40,951 nt of DNA from Lichenicola sp964247725 (GTDB lineage Bacteria; Pseudomonadota; Alphaproteobacteria; Acetobacterales; Acetobacteraceae). The notes beneath the pieces were generated by a model, which was not told the DNA's origin, did no database searches, and saw only the letters and a list, made by a program, of their open reading frames with translations. The stretch covers positions 1-40,951 of the forward strand of contig CAXTVM010000029.1 in assembly GCA_964247725.1 (NCBI GenBank). The letters run 5' to 3'. Shown piece by piece: positions 1 to 9,027 of the stretch (position 1 is the stretch's first letter; each line of letters opens with the position of its first letter). The position numbers and the translations under genes were made by a program.

Positions 1-121
1 CCAAACCCCGATCCGCAAGAAGGTCATCCGTATTTGGTAGTAGAACCTTGACGGATCGGGGCCTGGGACCCGCGGCCCCGGTGGGGTCCAGGGGCAAAGC
101 CCCTGGCCTTCCTCCTAATGC
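1..121 (-). repeat. Structured repeat A (R arm cut by window edge)
   Basis: Copy A of the dispersed repeat family, read on the minus strand. The L arm (about 58-121) contains the hairpin CCAGGGGCTTTGCCCCTGG and lies 17 bp beyond the stop of the decayed UPF0182 gene. The core stem is GATCCG (10-15) pairing with CGGATC (52-57). Only the inner end of the R arm is inside the window. The flank after the L arm (GCATTAGGAGGAAGGCC on the minus strand) is shared with copies C and D. Confidence 0.85.
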
Positions 122-138
122 CAATAGCCGTGGTGCCT

Positions 139-2830
139 TCAACCCCAGTCCGGTGCCTTGCCGAAGACCTCCACTGGAGCCTGTGCGACGAACAGGTTGG
201 CCATTGCCTCGTCCAGCGTCGGCTCCATCACGGCCTCGTCGCCGGTGACGGCGATGACGCGCTTGAACTGCGGGAAGTTCTCGCCCGCCGCCTGCAGGTA
301 GATCGGCACGATGTAGAGGAAGGCGTTCTCGATCGGGGTGACGATCAGCTTGCCGCGGATCACGCGCGAGCCCGACTGGTCGCACAGTGTCAGCTGCTGC
401 GAGATGGTCGGGTTCTGGTCGATGATCGCCTCGATCTGGCTCGGTCCGTAGGTCAGCTTCTCCTTGGGCAGCTGGTAGAACAGCTTCGAGCCGTAGTTGG
501 GAAAGTCCGATCGCGCCGCCATCCACGAGATCATGTTGTTGCGGCCCTGCGGCGGCGACGGCGTCATCAGCAGGTATTCCAGCGTGTCGCTGCCGGGCAG
601 CTTCATCAGGATGTAGTAGGGATCCATCGGCGCCTGCTGGCCGGCGTAGGTCTCGTTCGGCGCCACCCAGAGATCCTCCCGGTTGTAGAACACCTGGGGA
701 TCGGTCATGTGGAACGTCTTGCATTCGTCGGCCTGGATCGCGAACGGGTCTTCCGGATAGCGCAGGTGCGCCTTCAGGTCCGGCGATAGCGAGCCGAGAT
801 CCTTGAACACGCCGGAAAGGCCCGGCCGTAGGCCGCCAGGATCGGGTCCTTCCGGTCCATCGCATGGAACCGGACCGACCCGTCGTACATGTCGACGACG
901 ACCTTGACCGAGTTGCGGATGTAGTCGACGCCGCTGGCGAACCGGTCGGATGCGGATCGGCGTAGGGATATTGGTCGGACGTGGTGTAGGCGTCCTGGGT
1001 CCAGAACAGCCGGCCGTCGCTCAGCACCGGATAGGGATCGGCGTCGAGCTGCAGGAACGGCGCGATCTGGCCGACCCGCTGCTGCACGTCGCGCCAGATC
1101 TGGATCCTGCTCTGCGGCCGGATCTAGCCGGTCAGCAGGATGTTGACGTCCTTCTGCGTCCAGGCGAACAGCGCCCGGCGCCAGAGGCTGTCCAGCGGGA
1201 TGCCGCCCGATCCGGCATAGCTGGTGCAGACGTTGTCGTTGCCCTTCGGATAGTCGAACTCGTTGGTGCGGGTGCCGACGATCCGATAGCCTTGCTGCGC
1301 CTCGCCGAAATAGATCGCGGGCTGCGCGATCGCCAGGCCGCTGGTGGAGGTCGCCGGCACGTTCTCCAGCAGGTATTGCGGGAACCTGCCGCCGACCGTC
1401 TTGGAGACGAGGTTCATCACCAGCCCGTAGCCGTGCGTGAACTCGAGCTTCTCGTTCACCCAGGTGCGCGCCGCCGCGGGGAGCTCCTGCGACAGTTCCC
1501 GGGTCGACAGCATGACCTGACGATAGCCGTCCGGCGGGTGGTAGCGATCGACGCCGATATTGTAGAAGTCGTAGTAGAGCCGGATCGCCCGGGTCTGCTG
1601 GAACATCTGCAGCAGCGGCCGCGCGTCCCACAGCCGGATGTTCTCGACCGTGTCCTGATTGCGTGCGATCACGGCGGGCGTGAGGTCGGCGAGTGCTGGA
1701 TAGGACGTCTCCTGCACGTCGGCGAGGTCATAGGCCCGTCTCGTGTAGTCGATGTAGTCCTTGAGGTACAGGGTCTCGAACGCGAGCTCGCTGGGCTAGA
1801 CGATGAGCTGCTGGAACGTCGCCGGGATCAGCAGCACGGCCAGCATGTAGATGCCGACCAGGCCGGCGCTGCCCATGACCAGGGGACGCAGCTGCGGCCG
1901 GAACGCGTTCAGCACCAGCAGCGCGCAGGCGATCGCCGAGAGGGCGAGCATGCCCCACAGGGCGGCCAGGGTGAGATGGGCCGCGGTGTAGCCGGCGCCA
2001 TACACGACACCCATGGTCCAATAGACGAGCTCGTAGCGGTCGAGCAGGAATCCGGCGCCGCCGTCGGCGACCAGGACGAACAGCAGGACGGAGAGATGCG
2101 TGATCGCGCCGCCATCCACGCCGACGCGGGTTCCGCGCTTCAGGCTGACCGCCTTGAAGTAGGCGTAGACGAAGCCGACGCCGCCGATCGTCAGCACGGT
2201 CAGCAGCATCACGCTGGTCTGCAGCATCCGGTAGAACGGCAGCTTGAAGACGTAGAAGCCGACGTCGATGCCAAACAGCGGATCGGCGACGCCGAAGGCC
2301 TCGCCGTAATGGTATCGCAGCCAGGTGTCCCACTGACCGAAGAACGCGCTCGCCGCGAACCAGGCGACGACGAGGCCGACGATGACGATGGCCGAATGCA
2401 GCAGATGCGGGGTGAGTTCCAGCTCCATCGGGTCGCCGCCGGCGCCGACCGGCACCAGGGCGCGCGGCATCCGGCCGCGGCCGCGCGGGACGCCTTCGAC
2501 GATCAGCGCATGGCGCAGGTTGAGCCAGACGAACGCGAAGACGCAGGCGAACGAGGCCGCGTACATCGTCCACTGCACGGAGAACAGCTTCCAGAACACG
2601 CCCCCGTAGTTCAGCTGATCCATCCAGAGCCATTTCTGGAGGTAGCCGGTGACCATGCCGACGGCGATCGCGGCCAGGATGATGGCCGGGACTAGGAACT
2701 TGACGGACAGGCGCACCGTGCGATGGCGGGCCGGCGGAGGCGGACCCGACGGGATCGCGTCCCAGACGATCCCCGGGGGCGGCGTCATGGTGTCCATCGT
2801 CGCCCACTCCATGCTCGTTCCATACGGCAT
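139..2830 (-). pseudogene. UPF0182 family membrane protein, decayed (two amber stops, two frameshifts)
   Basis: Four collinear fragments together match a full-length UPF0182 (COG1615) protein of about 900 residues. The 5' fragment has several membrane segments; the rest is the large extracytoplasmic part, with family-like stretches such as ELAFETLYLKDYIDYTRRAY, VDYIRNSVK and HLRYPEDPF. Reading is broken by TAG at 1796-1798 (after QQLIV, before PSELAFE), TAG at 1124-1126 (after ILLTG, before IRPQSRI), a frameshift near 941-955 (after DAYTTSDQYPY) and another near 811-816 (in FPGVFKDL). Each TAG is one base from CAG or GAG. The first ATG is at 2830, but an ATG at 2812 has a better ribosome site (GGAA). 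The function of the family is unknown. Four independent lesions argue for true decay rather than sequencing error. Confidence 0.88.
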
Positions 2831-3164
2831 GCCGAACGTCGATCACCGCCGTGGCGCGGCGGGGGGCAACAGGCATGTCGGTCGAGTCCAGCGGCGGCAG
2901 CGTAGGGAGATCCCGGGATGCCGGGAGCCTCGGAATTTACTCAGATCGTCCGTGCGCGCGTGATCGGCGGCGGTTGGCCAGGCCGGCGGTAGGGCTACCG
3001 AGCGCTATCGCCGTGTGGGTAGCAGGTCGACGTGGGTCATCTGGCGCCGCTCGTTCCGGAATGCCCAGGCGGCGGTCGAGCTGTCGATAACGCGGGTCTT
3101 CCGGCCCGTAACCTGGGGTCGAGTGGCGCGCCTCTGGCTGGTGCACGTGCGGCGGCGCGGTAAC
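2831..3164. other. Gap of 334 bp without a confident gene; one coding-like minus-strand stretch
   Basis: No promoter, RNA gene or intact gene could be recognised. On the minus strand an open stretch from about 3129 down to a TAG at 3005-3007 has G or C at about five of every six third codon positions and reads TGRKTRVIDSSTAAWAF, ending in HVDLLPTRR. It has no ATG, GTG or TTG start in frame, so it may be the 3' remnant of a lost gene. I do not recognise the family. Confidence 0.35.
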
Positions 3165-3944
3165 CTACCGCAGCGTCAGCACCAGCGGCACGTGATCCGA
3201 CGGCTGCGCCTCGTCGCGGACGGCGCGGTCGGGGGTCGCGGTCAGCAGCCGTTCGGCCACGCGGGGCGAGAGCAGCGCGTGGTCGATGCGCAGGCCCTGG
3301 TCGCGCGGCCAGCAGCCGGCCTGGTAGTCCCAGAAGGTGTAGGCGGCGCCGCGCGGCTGCACCGCCCGCAGCGCGTCGGTTAGCCCGGCATGCAGCAGGG
3401 CGCGGTAGCGACTGCGCGTCTCCGGCCGCACCAGCGCGTCGCCCGCGTCGAGGATGCCGGGCGCCAGGTCCTCGTCGGCCGGGCAGACGTTGTAGTCGCC
3501 GGCGAGCAGGAAGTCGGTCTCGTCCGCCAGCATGCGCCGCGCGTGCAGCAGCAGCGCGTCCATCCAGGCGAGCTTGGCGGCATAGCCGTCGGCGCCGCCC
3601 GAGTTGCCGTTCGGCAGGTAGAGGTTGCCGATCACGAGCCCCGCCGCCCGGATCTCGACGTAGCGCGCCTGGTGCTCGCCGGTCTCGGGCGGGGCGAGGT
3701 CCGGCAGGTGCCGCTCAGTTGTCTCGAACGGCAGCCGCGACAGGATCGCGACGCCGTTATAGGCCTTCTGCCCGACCACCACGCTGCGGTAGCCCAGCGC
3801 CTCGAACGCAGCCGCCGGAAACGCGTGCTCCTCGCACTTCAGCTCCTGTAGCAGCAGCAGGTCGCAGTCGTTGGCGCCGAGCCAGCGCAGGACGTGCGCC
3901 TGGCGCTGGCGGACCGAGTTGACGTTCCAGGTGGCGAGCTTCAC
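3165..3944 (-). CDS. xth: Exodeoxyribonuclease III (AP endonuclease)
   Basis: This 259-residue protein is a full-length Xth/ExoIII of the endonuclease/exonuclease/phosphatase fold. It cuts DNA at abasic sites and removes 3' blocking groups in base excision repair in the cytoplasm. Family landmarks are in order: TWNVNSVR at residues 5-12 with the metal-site Asn7, LQELK with the metal ligand Glu34, NLYLPNG, GDYNV with the catalytic Asp/Asn pair, GLRIDH, and the C-terminal SDHVPL with the general-base His. The gene ends in TAG, inside a small inverted repeat (GCGGTA and TACCGC around 3157-3171). It lies 21 bp after erpA on the same strand, so the two probably share a transcript. Assignment is firm; xthA is the common alternative symbol. 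Confidence 0.96.
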   Translation of the reverse strand: MKLATWNVNSVRQRQAHVLRWLGANDCDLLLLQELKCEEHAFPAAAFEALGYRSVVVGQKAYNGVAILSRLPFETTERHLPDLAPPETGEHQARYVEIRAAGLVIGNLYLPNGNSGGADGYAAKLAWMDALLLHARRMLADETDFLLAGDYNVCPADEDLAPGILDAGDALVRPETRSRYRALLHAGLTDALRAVQPRGAAYTFWDYQAGCWPRDQGLRIDHALLSPRVAERLLTATPDRAVRDEAQPSDHVPLVLTLR

Positions 3945-3965
3945 GCGAAGACGGGTGCCGCGCGG

Positions 3966-4334
3966 CTAATCGACCGAGAAGCTGGTTCCGCAGCCGCAGG
4001 ACGAGGTCGCGTTCGGGTTGCGCACGGTGAAGTGGGCCCCCATCAGCGCGTCGCTGTAGTCGAGCTGGCCGCCGCCCAGCAGCTCGAGGCTGGTCGGATC
4101 GACGATCACCCGCGCGGCGCCGGCGGCGATCACGTGGTCGTCCGGATCGGCTGCAGGCTCCAGCTTGAAGCTGTACTGGAACCCGCTGCAGCCGCCCGCC
4201 AGCACCGCGACCCGCAGCGCCTGCGCATCCGGCCCGGTGCTGCCGGGCTGGCCCAAGACGATCTCGGCGATCCGCGCGGCGGCGCGCTCGGAGACGGAGA
4301 AGGGTGTGGCCGGTGCGGCGGCGAGGGTGTCCAT
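3966..4334 (-). CDS. erpA: A-type iron-sulfur cluster carrier (ErpA/IscA/SufA family)
   Basis: The 122-residue protein has the A-type carrier cysteine pattern: Cys49 in GGCSGFQY, and Cys113 and Cys115 in SSCGCGTSF. Such proteins receive Fe-S clusters from the Isc or Suf scaffold and pass them to apo-enzymes. The NPNA stretch just before the C-terminal cysteines fits the ErpA branch, but ErpA, IscA and SufA cannot be separated reliably without a tree, and no isc or suf genes are nearby. An extra N-terminal segment of about 10 residues precedes the domain. The gene is divergent from argS (112 bp between starts) and is followed 21 bp later by xth on the same strand. Confidence 0.9.
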   Translation of the reverse strand: MDTLAAAPATPFSVSERAAARIAEIVLGQPGSTGPDAQALRVAVLAGGCSGFQYSFKLEPAADPDDHVIAAGAARVIVDPTSLELLGGGQLDYSDALMGAHFTVRNPNATSSCGCGTSFSVD

Positions 4335-4446
4335 CCGCCCTACATAGCGTGCCGCCCGCGGTTCTTGAAGCGCCGGCGGTTGACGTGCCGCGCCAGATTG
4401 GGCTGATCCGACGGATCACGCCGCATCCAGGCCAACACGGGGTCCC

Positions 4447-6252
4447 ATGTCCAGCAACCTGTTCGCGCTCTACCGGACCCGGGTCGTCGAGGCGCTGGCG
4501 CGGCTGGTGCCGGACCTGGCCCCGGAGGTCGCGGCCCGCGTCGAGGTGACGCCGACCCGGGACCCGGCGCACGGCGACATGGCGACCAACGCGGCGCTGC
4601 TGGCGGCCAAGCCCGCGCGCCGCCGCCCGGTCGAGCTCGCCGCCGAGCTGGCGGCCCTGCTGGCCGGCACCGACGGCATCGAGGGCGCGGTGCCGGCCGG
4701 CCCCGGCTTCGTCAACATCACGCTCTCGCCCGCCGTGCTGCGCGCCGTGGTGCCGGCCGTGCTCGCCGCCGGCGAGGCCTATGGGGAGGGCACGGCCGGC
4801 GCCGGCATCACCGTCAACGTCGAGTACGTGTCGGCCAACCCGACCGGGCCGATGCATGTCGGCCATTGCCGCGGCGCCGTGGTCGGCGATGCGCTCGCCA
4901 ACCTGCTGCGGCGCGCGGGCTACGCGGTGGTCAAGGAGTACTACGTCAACGATGCCGGCGCCCAGGTGGCGGCGCTCGCCTGGGTGGTCTACTGGCGCTA
5001 CCTGGAGCTGCTCGGCACGACCATGACCGAAGCCGAGTTCGAGGCGCTGGTCCCCGGCGGCGCGCTGCAGTATCGCGGCGACTACCTGCGGCCGGTGGCC
5101 CTCGCACTGCTGGACGCGCAAGGCGCCACGCTGGCCGATGCGGCACTCCGCCCGCTGCCGGCCGACCGATGGCTCGACGTGGTGCGCGCGGCCGCCCTCG
5201 AGCGGCTGCTGGGCGAGATCCGCGACGACCTGGCCCGGCTCGGCGTCGGCCACGACGTGTTCACCTCCGAGAGCGCGATCCTGGCCGCCGGCCTCGCCGA
5301 CGCGGCGATCGAGCGGCTTGACCGGGCAGGCCTGCTCTACGAGGGCGTGCTGAAGCCGCCCCGCGGCAAGCAGGCCGACGACTGGGAGGCCCGGCCGCAG
5401 ACCCTGTTCCGCGCCACCGCGTTCGGCGACGACGTCGACCGGCCGCTGCGCAAGTCGGACGGCAGCAATACCTACTTCGCCAACGACATCGGCTATCACG
5501 GCGACAAGATCGCGCGCGGCGCCGACGTGGTGATCGACGTGCTGGGCGCCGACCACGGCGGCTACGTCGCGCGCATGCGGGCGGCGGTGCAGGCGATCGC
5601 GCCCTCGTACGCGCCCAAGCGGGCGATCGCGTACGAGGCGGTGCTCTGCCAGATCGTGCACGTGGTCAAGGACGGCGCGCCGATGCGGATGTCGAAGCGT
5701 GCCGGCACCTTCGTGACGCTGCGCGACCTGCTGGACGAGGTCGGCCGCGACGCCGTCCGCTTCACCATGCTGACCCGCAAGCCGGATGCGCAGATGGAGT
5801 TCGACCTCGACCTGGCGGTGGCGCAGACCCGTGACAACCCGGTGTTCTACGTCCAGTACGCGCACGCGCGCTGCCGCTCGGTGCTGCGGGTGGCGGCCGA
5901 GATGCCGGGCCTGGGCGACCTGTCGGCCTCGACTCTGGCCGCGGTGCCGCTCGAGAGCCTGCGGGACGAGGCGGAGCTGGCGCTGCTGCGTCGCATGGGC
6001 CACTGGCCGCGCCTGCTGGAGGGCGCCGCACAGGCGCGTGAGCCGCATCGGGTTGCATTCTATCTCAACGATCTGGCCGGCGACTTTCATATGTTGTGGA
6101 ACCGCGGCCGCGACCATGCGACGCTGCGCTTCCTGCAGGCGGACGCGCCCGATGCGACTCGGGCGAGGCTGGCGCTGGTGGCGGCGGTGGCGGTGGTGAT
6201 CCGTTCCGGCCTCGCCGTGCTGGGTGTGGTGCCGGTCGAGGAGATGCGCTGA
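4447..6252 (+). CDS. argS: Arginyl-tRNA synthetase
   Basis: This 601-residue class I aminoacyl-tRNA synthetase charges tRNA-Arg. It has the N-terminal additional domain (about residues 1-110), the HIGH-type signature HVGH at residues 137-140 in the context NPTGPMHVGHCRGA, the Rossmann catalytic core, and the KMSKS-type loop MSKRAG at residues 415-420. The C-terminal anticodon-binding helical domain contains the stretch HMLWNRG. Length is close to the family norm of 550-600. It heads a tight plus-strand run: the SPOR gene follows after 14 bp and nagZ then overlaps. This argS-SPOR-nagZ order is typical of Rhodospirillales-like genomes. Confidence 0.97.
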   Translation: MSSNLFALYRTRVVEALARLVPDLAPEVAARVEVTPTRDPAHGDMATNAALLAAKPARRRPVELAAELAALLAGTDGIEGAVPAGPGFVNITLSPAVLRAVVPAVLAAGEAYGEGTAGAGITVNVEYVSANPTGPMHVGHCRGAVVGDALANLLRRAGYAVVKEYYVNDAGAQVAALAWVVYWRYLELLGTTMTEAEFEALVPGGALQYRGDYLRPVALALLDAQGATLADAALRPLPADRWLDVVRAAALERLLGEIRDDLARLGVGHDVFTSESAILAAGLADAAIERLDRAGLLYEGVLKPPRGKQADDWEARPQTLFRATAFGDDVDRPLRKSDGSNTYFANDIGYHGDKIARGADVVIDVLGADHGGYVARMRAAVQAIAPSYAPKRAIAYEAVLCQIVHVVKDGAPMRMSKRAGTFVTLRDLLDEVGRDAVRFTMLTRKPDAQMEFDLDLAVAQTRDNPVFYVQYAHARCRSVLRVAAEMPGLGDLSASTLAAVPLESLRDEAELALLRRMGHWPRLLEGAAQAREPHRVAFYLNDLAGDFHMLWNRGRDHATLRFLQADAPDATRARLALVAAVAVVIRSGLAVLGVVPVEEMR

Positions 6253-6266
6253 GGGGCGAGTCGAGC

Positions 6267-7097
6267 ATGGTGGATAGGGACCTGGTCGCCGAGGAGCGGG
6301 CGGCGGCACGCCAGGCAGCCGGTTCGGACGCCGGCCGCCGATCCGGCATGGATGCCGGCACCCGGCGTCTGGCGCTGATCGCCGGCGGCATCGGCACGCT
6401 GCTGGTGGCCACCGTCGGCGGCTGGTCGCTGCTCGGCCATCGTCCGGGCGGCGGCATCCCGCTGATCGCGCCGCCGCCGGGCCCGGTGCGGGTGAGGCCG
6501 GCCGATCCCGGCGGCATGCAGCTGATGCCGGGCCAGGTGGCGCAGGTGAACGGGCCGGCGGCGCAGGCCCTCGCCCCCGGACCGGAGGCGGCGGCGCCCC
6601 AGGCGCTGCAGGCCGAGGTCGAGGCGGCGCGCAAGGCGGATGCGCCCGCGGCGGCACCCACGAAGACGGCCGTGCCGGCGGGGGCTGGCCCCGTTCCCTC
6701 GCCGCCCGGTCCCACCCAGGCCGTGCCCGCCCAGGCTCAGGCCCGGACCCGGGTCGAGGCGCCAGCCACCGATGCGGATCCGATTGAAACCGCCCCGACC
6801 GAGGCCATCCCGGCGGCGCCGGCCGCACCGGCCCCGCCGCCTGCCGCCGCCAGCGGGCCCGCCGTGCAGCTGGCCGCCCTCGACAGCGAGCAGGCGGCCC
6901 GCGCCGAGTGGTCGAGGCTCGTCCGGCAGGCACCGGCGCTGCTCGGCGGCCGCACGCCGACCATCCTGCACGTGTCCCGCAACGGCCGGCAGTTCTACCG
7001 CCTGCGCACCGGCGGCTTCGCCTCCGCCGCCGAGGCCGGCGCCTTCTGCAGCCGAGCCCGCGCGCTCGGCATCGCCTGCGCGCGGGCCGACTTCTGA
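6267..7097 (+). CDS. Membrane-anchored SPOR-domain protein
   Basis: The 276-residue protein has a cytoplasmic N-terminus, one membrane segment (residues about 32-52, LALIAGGIGTLLVATVGG), a long Pro/Ala-rich linker and a C-terminal SPOR domain (about residues 195-276, starting near GPAVQLAALDS and including FYRLRTGGF). SPOR domains bind glycan strands stripped of stem peptides at division sites, so a septal or cell-wall role is likely. The start at 6267 is chosen because GAGGGG lies upstream and it follows argS by 14 bp; longer in-frame starts would lie within argS. The stop codon overlaps the nagZ start (TGATG), which implies translational coupling. The linker is low-complexity and carries no further information. 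Confidence 0.88.
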   Translation: MVDRDLVAEERAAARQAAGSDAGRRSGMDAGTRRLALIAGGIGTLLVATVGGWSLLGHRPGGGIPLIAPPPGPVRVRPADPGGMQLMPGQVAQVNGPAAQALAPGPEAAAPQALQAEVEAARKADAPAAAPTKTAVPAGAGPVPSPPGPTQAVPAQAQARTRVEAPATDADPIETAPTEAIPAAPAAPAPPPAAASGPAVQLAALDSEQAARAEWSRLVRQAPALLGGRTPTILHVSRNGRQFYRLRTGGFASAAEAGAFCSRARALGIACARADF

Positions 7098-8095
7098 TGG
7101 CGGTGCGGCCGGCGGCGGCGGTCATCGGCTTGTCCGGGACGACGCTGACCCCGGACGAGACCGGGCTGCTGGCCGAACGGCCGCCGCTCGGCGTCATCCT
7201 GTTCGGCCGCAACGTCGAGACCAGGAGCCAAGTCTCGGATCTTACGGCTTCGATCCGTGCCGTCGTACCGGGCGCACTGATGCTGGTCGACCAGGAGGGT
7301 GGCCGCGTCGCCCGCCTGCGCCCGCCCGAGTGGCGCGCCCACCCGTCGGCGGCCTCGATCGGACGCCTGCATGCCGGCGACCCCCAGGCCGGCCTGCGCG
7401 CCGCCTTCCTGACCGGCGCGCTGATCGGGCTCGACTGCGCCGGCGCCGGCTTCGGCGTCGCCTGCGCGCCGGTGCTCGATCGCGCGGTGGCCGGCGCCGA
7501 CGCCGTGATCGGCGACCGGGCCTTCTCGGACGATCCGTCTGCGGTCGCGGCCCTCGGCCGCGCCTTCGCCGAGGGCCTGCTCGCCGCCGGGGTGCAGCCG
7601 GTCGGCAAACACGTGCCGGGCCACGGCCGCGCCGTCGTCGACAGCCACCTGGCGCTGCCCGAGCTCGACGACGTCGACGCCGCCGACCTGCTGCCGTTCG
7701 ACGCCAACGGCTGGCTGCCCTGGCTGATGACCGCGCACATCCGCTACCGCGCGGTCGACCCCGATCATCCGGCGACGCTGTCCCGCCGCGTGCTCGACGA
7801 GGTGGTGCGGCGGCGGCTCGGCTTCGACCAGCTGCTGCTGTCCGACGACCTCTGCATGCACGCGCTCACCGGCGATCCGGGCGCGCGGGCGGCGGCTGCG
7901 CTCGCCGCCGGCTGCGACGTGGCGCTGCACTGCTCCGGGATCCTGGCGGAGTCCCGCGCGGTGCTGGAGGCCGCCGGCCCGGTGGCGGCGGCCACGGAGG
8001 AGCGGCTGCGCCGCGCCGCCGCCCTGGCCGCCGGCCGCCGCCGGCCGTTGGACGGCCCTGCGCTCGCCGCCGAACGGGCCGTCCTGCTGGGGTGA
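7097..8095 (+). CDS. nagZ: Beta-N-acetylhexosaminidase (GH3), peptidoglycan recycling
   Basis: This 332-residue glycoside hydrolase family 3 enzyme is of the NagZ type, which removes N-acetylglucosamine from anhydro-muropeptides in the cytoplasm during peptidoglycan recycling. It has the NagZ loop KHVPGHG (residues 171-177, with the acid/base His176), followed by DSHLALP, and the nucleophile motif SDDL (residues 249-252). DQEGGRVARLRPP near residue 70 is also typical. It starts by one-base overlap with the SPOR gene stop. In most alphaproteobacteria nagZ is followed by scpA, scpB and tatA; here only a short scar separates it from tatB. Confidence 0.94.
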   Translation: MAVRPAAAVIGLSGTTLTPDETGLLAERPPLGVILFGRNVETRSQVSDLTASIRAVVPGALMLVDQEGGRVARLRPPEWRAHPSAASIGRLHAGDPQAGLRAAFLTGALIGLDCAGAGFGVACAPVLDRAVAGADAVIGDRAFSDDPSAVAALGRAFAEGLLAAGVQPVGKHVPGHGRAVVDSHLALPELDDVDAADLLPFDANGWLPWLMTAHIRYRAVDPDHPATLSRRVLDEVVRRRLGFDQLLLSDDLCMHALTGDPGARAAAALAAGCDVALHCSGILAESRAVLEAAGPVAAATEERLRRAAALAAGRRRPLDGPALAAERAVLLG

Positions 8096-8210
8096 GCGGG
8101 GGCGTCGGCGGTCAGGTCCGCCGACGCCGCTGCCGCGGCTGGACGGCGACGAGGCTCCCCTCGACCTGCTGCGGGCGCCGTCGGCGATCGCAGCACCTCC
8201 GGATGGTTGA
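8092..8210 (+). pseudogene. scpA 5' remnant (scar of a deleted scpA-scpB-tatA segment)
   Basis: Between nagZ and tatB the frame at 8136-8210 reads RLDGDEAPLDLLRAPSAIAA and stops at TGA 8208-8210. The conserved start of ScpA (condensin kleisin) is LDGFEGPLDLLL, so 8 of the 10 positions LDGxExPLDLL match at the expected place in the operon. A GTG at 8092 overlapping the nagZ stop is where scpA would start, but it is in another frame, so at least one frameshift is also present. The rest of scpA, all of scpB and tatA are absent from this locus. The match is short, so this is inference supported by gene order. Confidence 0.55.
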
Positions 8211-8258
8211 CCGTGCCGGGGCGTGATAGGACTGCCGCTGTATCCAGGGCCGAGGCAG

Positions 8259-8930
8259 ATGTTCGATTTCGCCTGGTCCGAGGTCGCGCTCATCGGCATC
8301 GTCGGGCTGCTGTTCATCGGCCCGAAGGACATGCCGGTGGCGATCCGGACCGTCACCAACCTGCTGAAGAAGGGCCGGAAGCTCGCCGGCGAGTTCCAGA
8401 CCCATGTCGACGAGATGGTTCGCGAGGCCGATCTCGGCGAGGCGCGCGATCAGTTCCGCCAGCTCCGCTCGATGAACGTGCGCGGCCAGATCATGAAGGC
8501 GCTCGACGAGGACGGCTCGATCAAGCGCACCCTGACCACCGATCCGCTGGCGCCGAGCGGTCCGGAGATGAAGCCCTTCGAGGGCTCGGCCGCACGCCCG
8601 GTCCTGGCCCGGGCGGTGACGCAGGGCTGGCAGCCGCCCGCACCGCCGCCGGGGATGCCGCTGCCGCAGGAGGATGCGGCGGCCGCCGCGGCCGATCCGG
8701 CCCCGTCCATCCTGCCGCCGGCGGTGGCGCGGCGGCTGCGCGTCGAGCGCGCCCGGCCGCTGCCCCCGCGCTTCGTCCCGCCGCGCACTGCGCGCCGGGA
8801 TAACGGTCCGGGCGCCGGGCAGCCGCCCGCGCGCCATGTCGACGCCACGCCGCTGCCGTGGCAGATGCCGCCTGCCGGCGTATCGCCGGACCCGGAGCGG
8901 TCGTATCCGGTCGATGCCGGGATTTCCTGA
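8259..8930 (+). CDS. tatB: Sec-independent (Tat) protein translocase subunit TatB
   Basis: The 223-residue protein begins MFDFAWSEVALIGIVGLLFI, the TatB N-terminal membrane helix, followed by GPKDMPVAIRTV, the amphipathic helix after the Gly-Pro hinge, then a charged helix and a long Pro/Ala-rich tail. TatB with TatC forms the receptor for twin-arginine signal peptides. The start at 8259 is preferred over an upstream in-frame codon at 8223 because it places the helix at the N-terminus and has GAGGCAG just upstream. The usual tatA neighbour is missing; TatA must come from elsewhere, or this protein covers both roles. The PKDMP form is more TatB-like than TatA-like. Confidence 0.92.
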   Translation: MFDFAWSEVALIGIVGLLFIGPKDMPVAIRTVTNLLKKGRKLAGEFQTHVDEMVREADLGEARDQFRQLRSMNVRGQIMKALDEDGSIKRTLTTDPLAPSGPEMKPFEGSAARPVLARAVTQGWQPPAPPPGMPLPQEDAAAAAADPAPSILPPAVARRLRVERARPLPPRFVPPRTARRDNGPGAGQPPARHVDATPLPWQMPPAGVSPDPERSYPVDAGIS

Positions 8931-9027
8931 GCGCCGCCACCCAGACCCTCGACGCGACCTGCCCTGATCGAGCCGCTGCCTGTCCGGAGACGGTGCCCTG
9001 TCCGAGAACCCCATCAACGACCAGGCG

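Noticed and set aside
3757..7740. A minus-strand open frame of 1,327 codons
   Set aside because: It lies opposite argS, the SPOR gene and nagZ, has no domain pattern, and is the antisense shadow expected in very GC-rich coding DNA.
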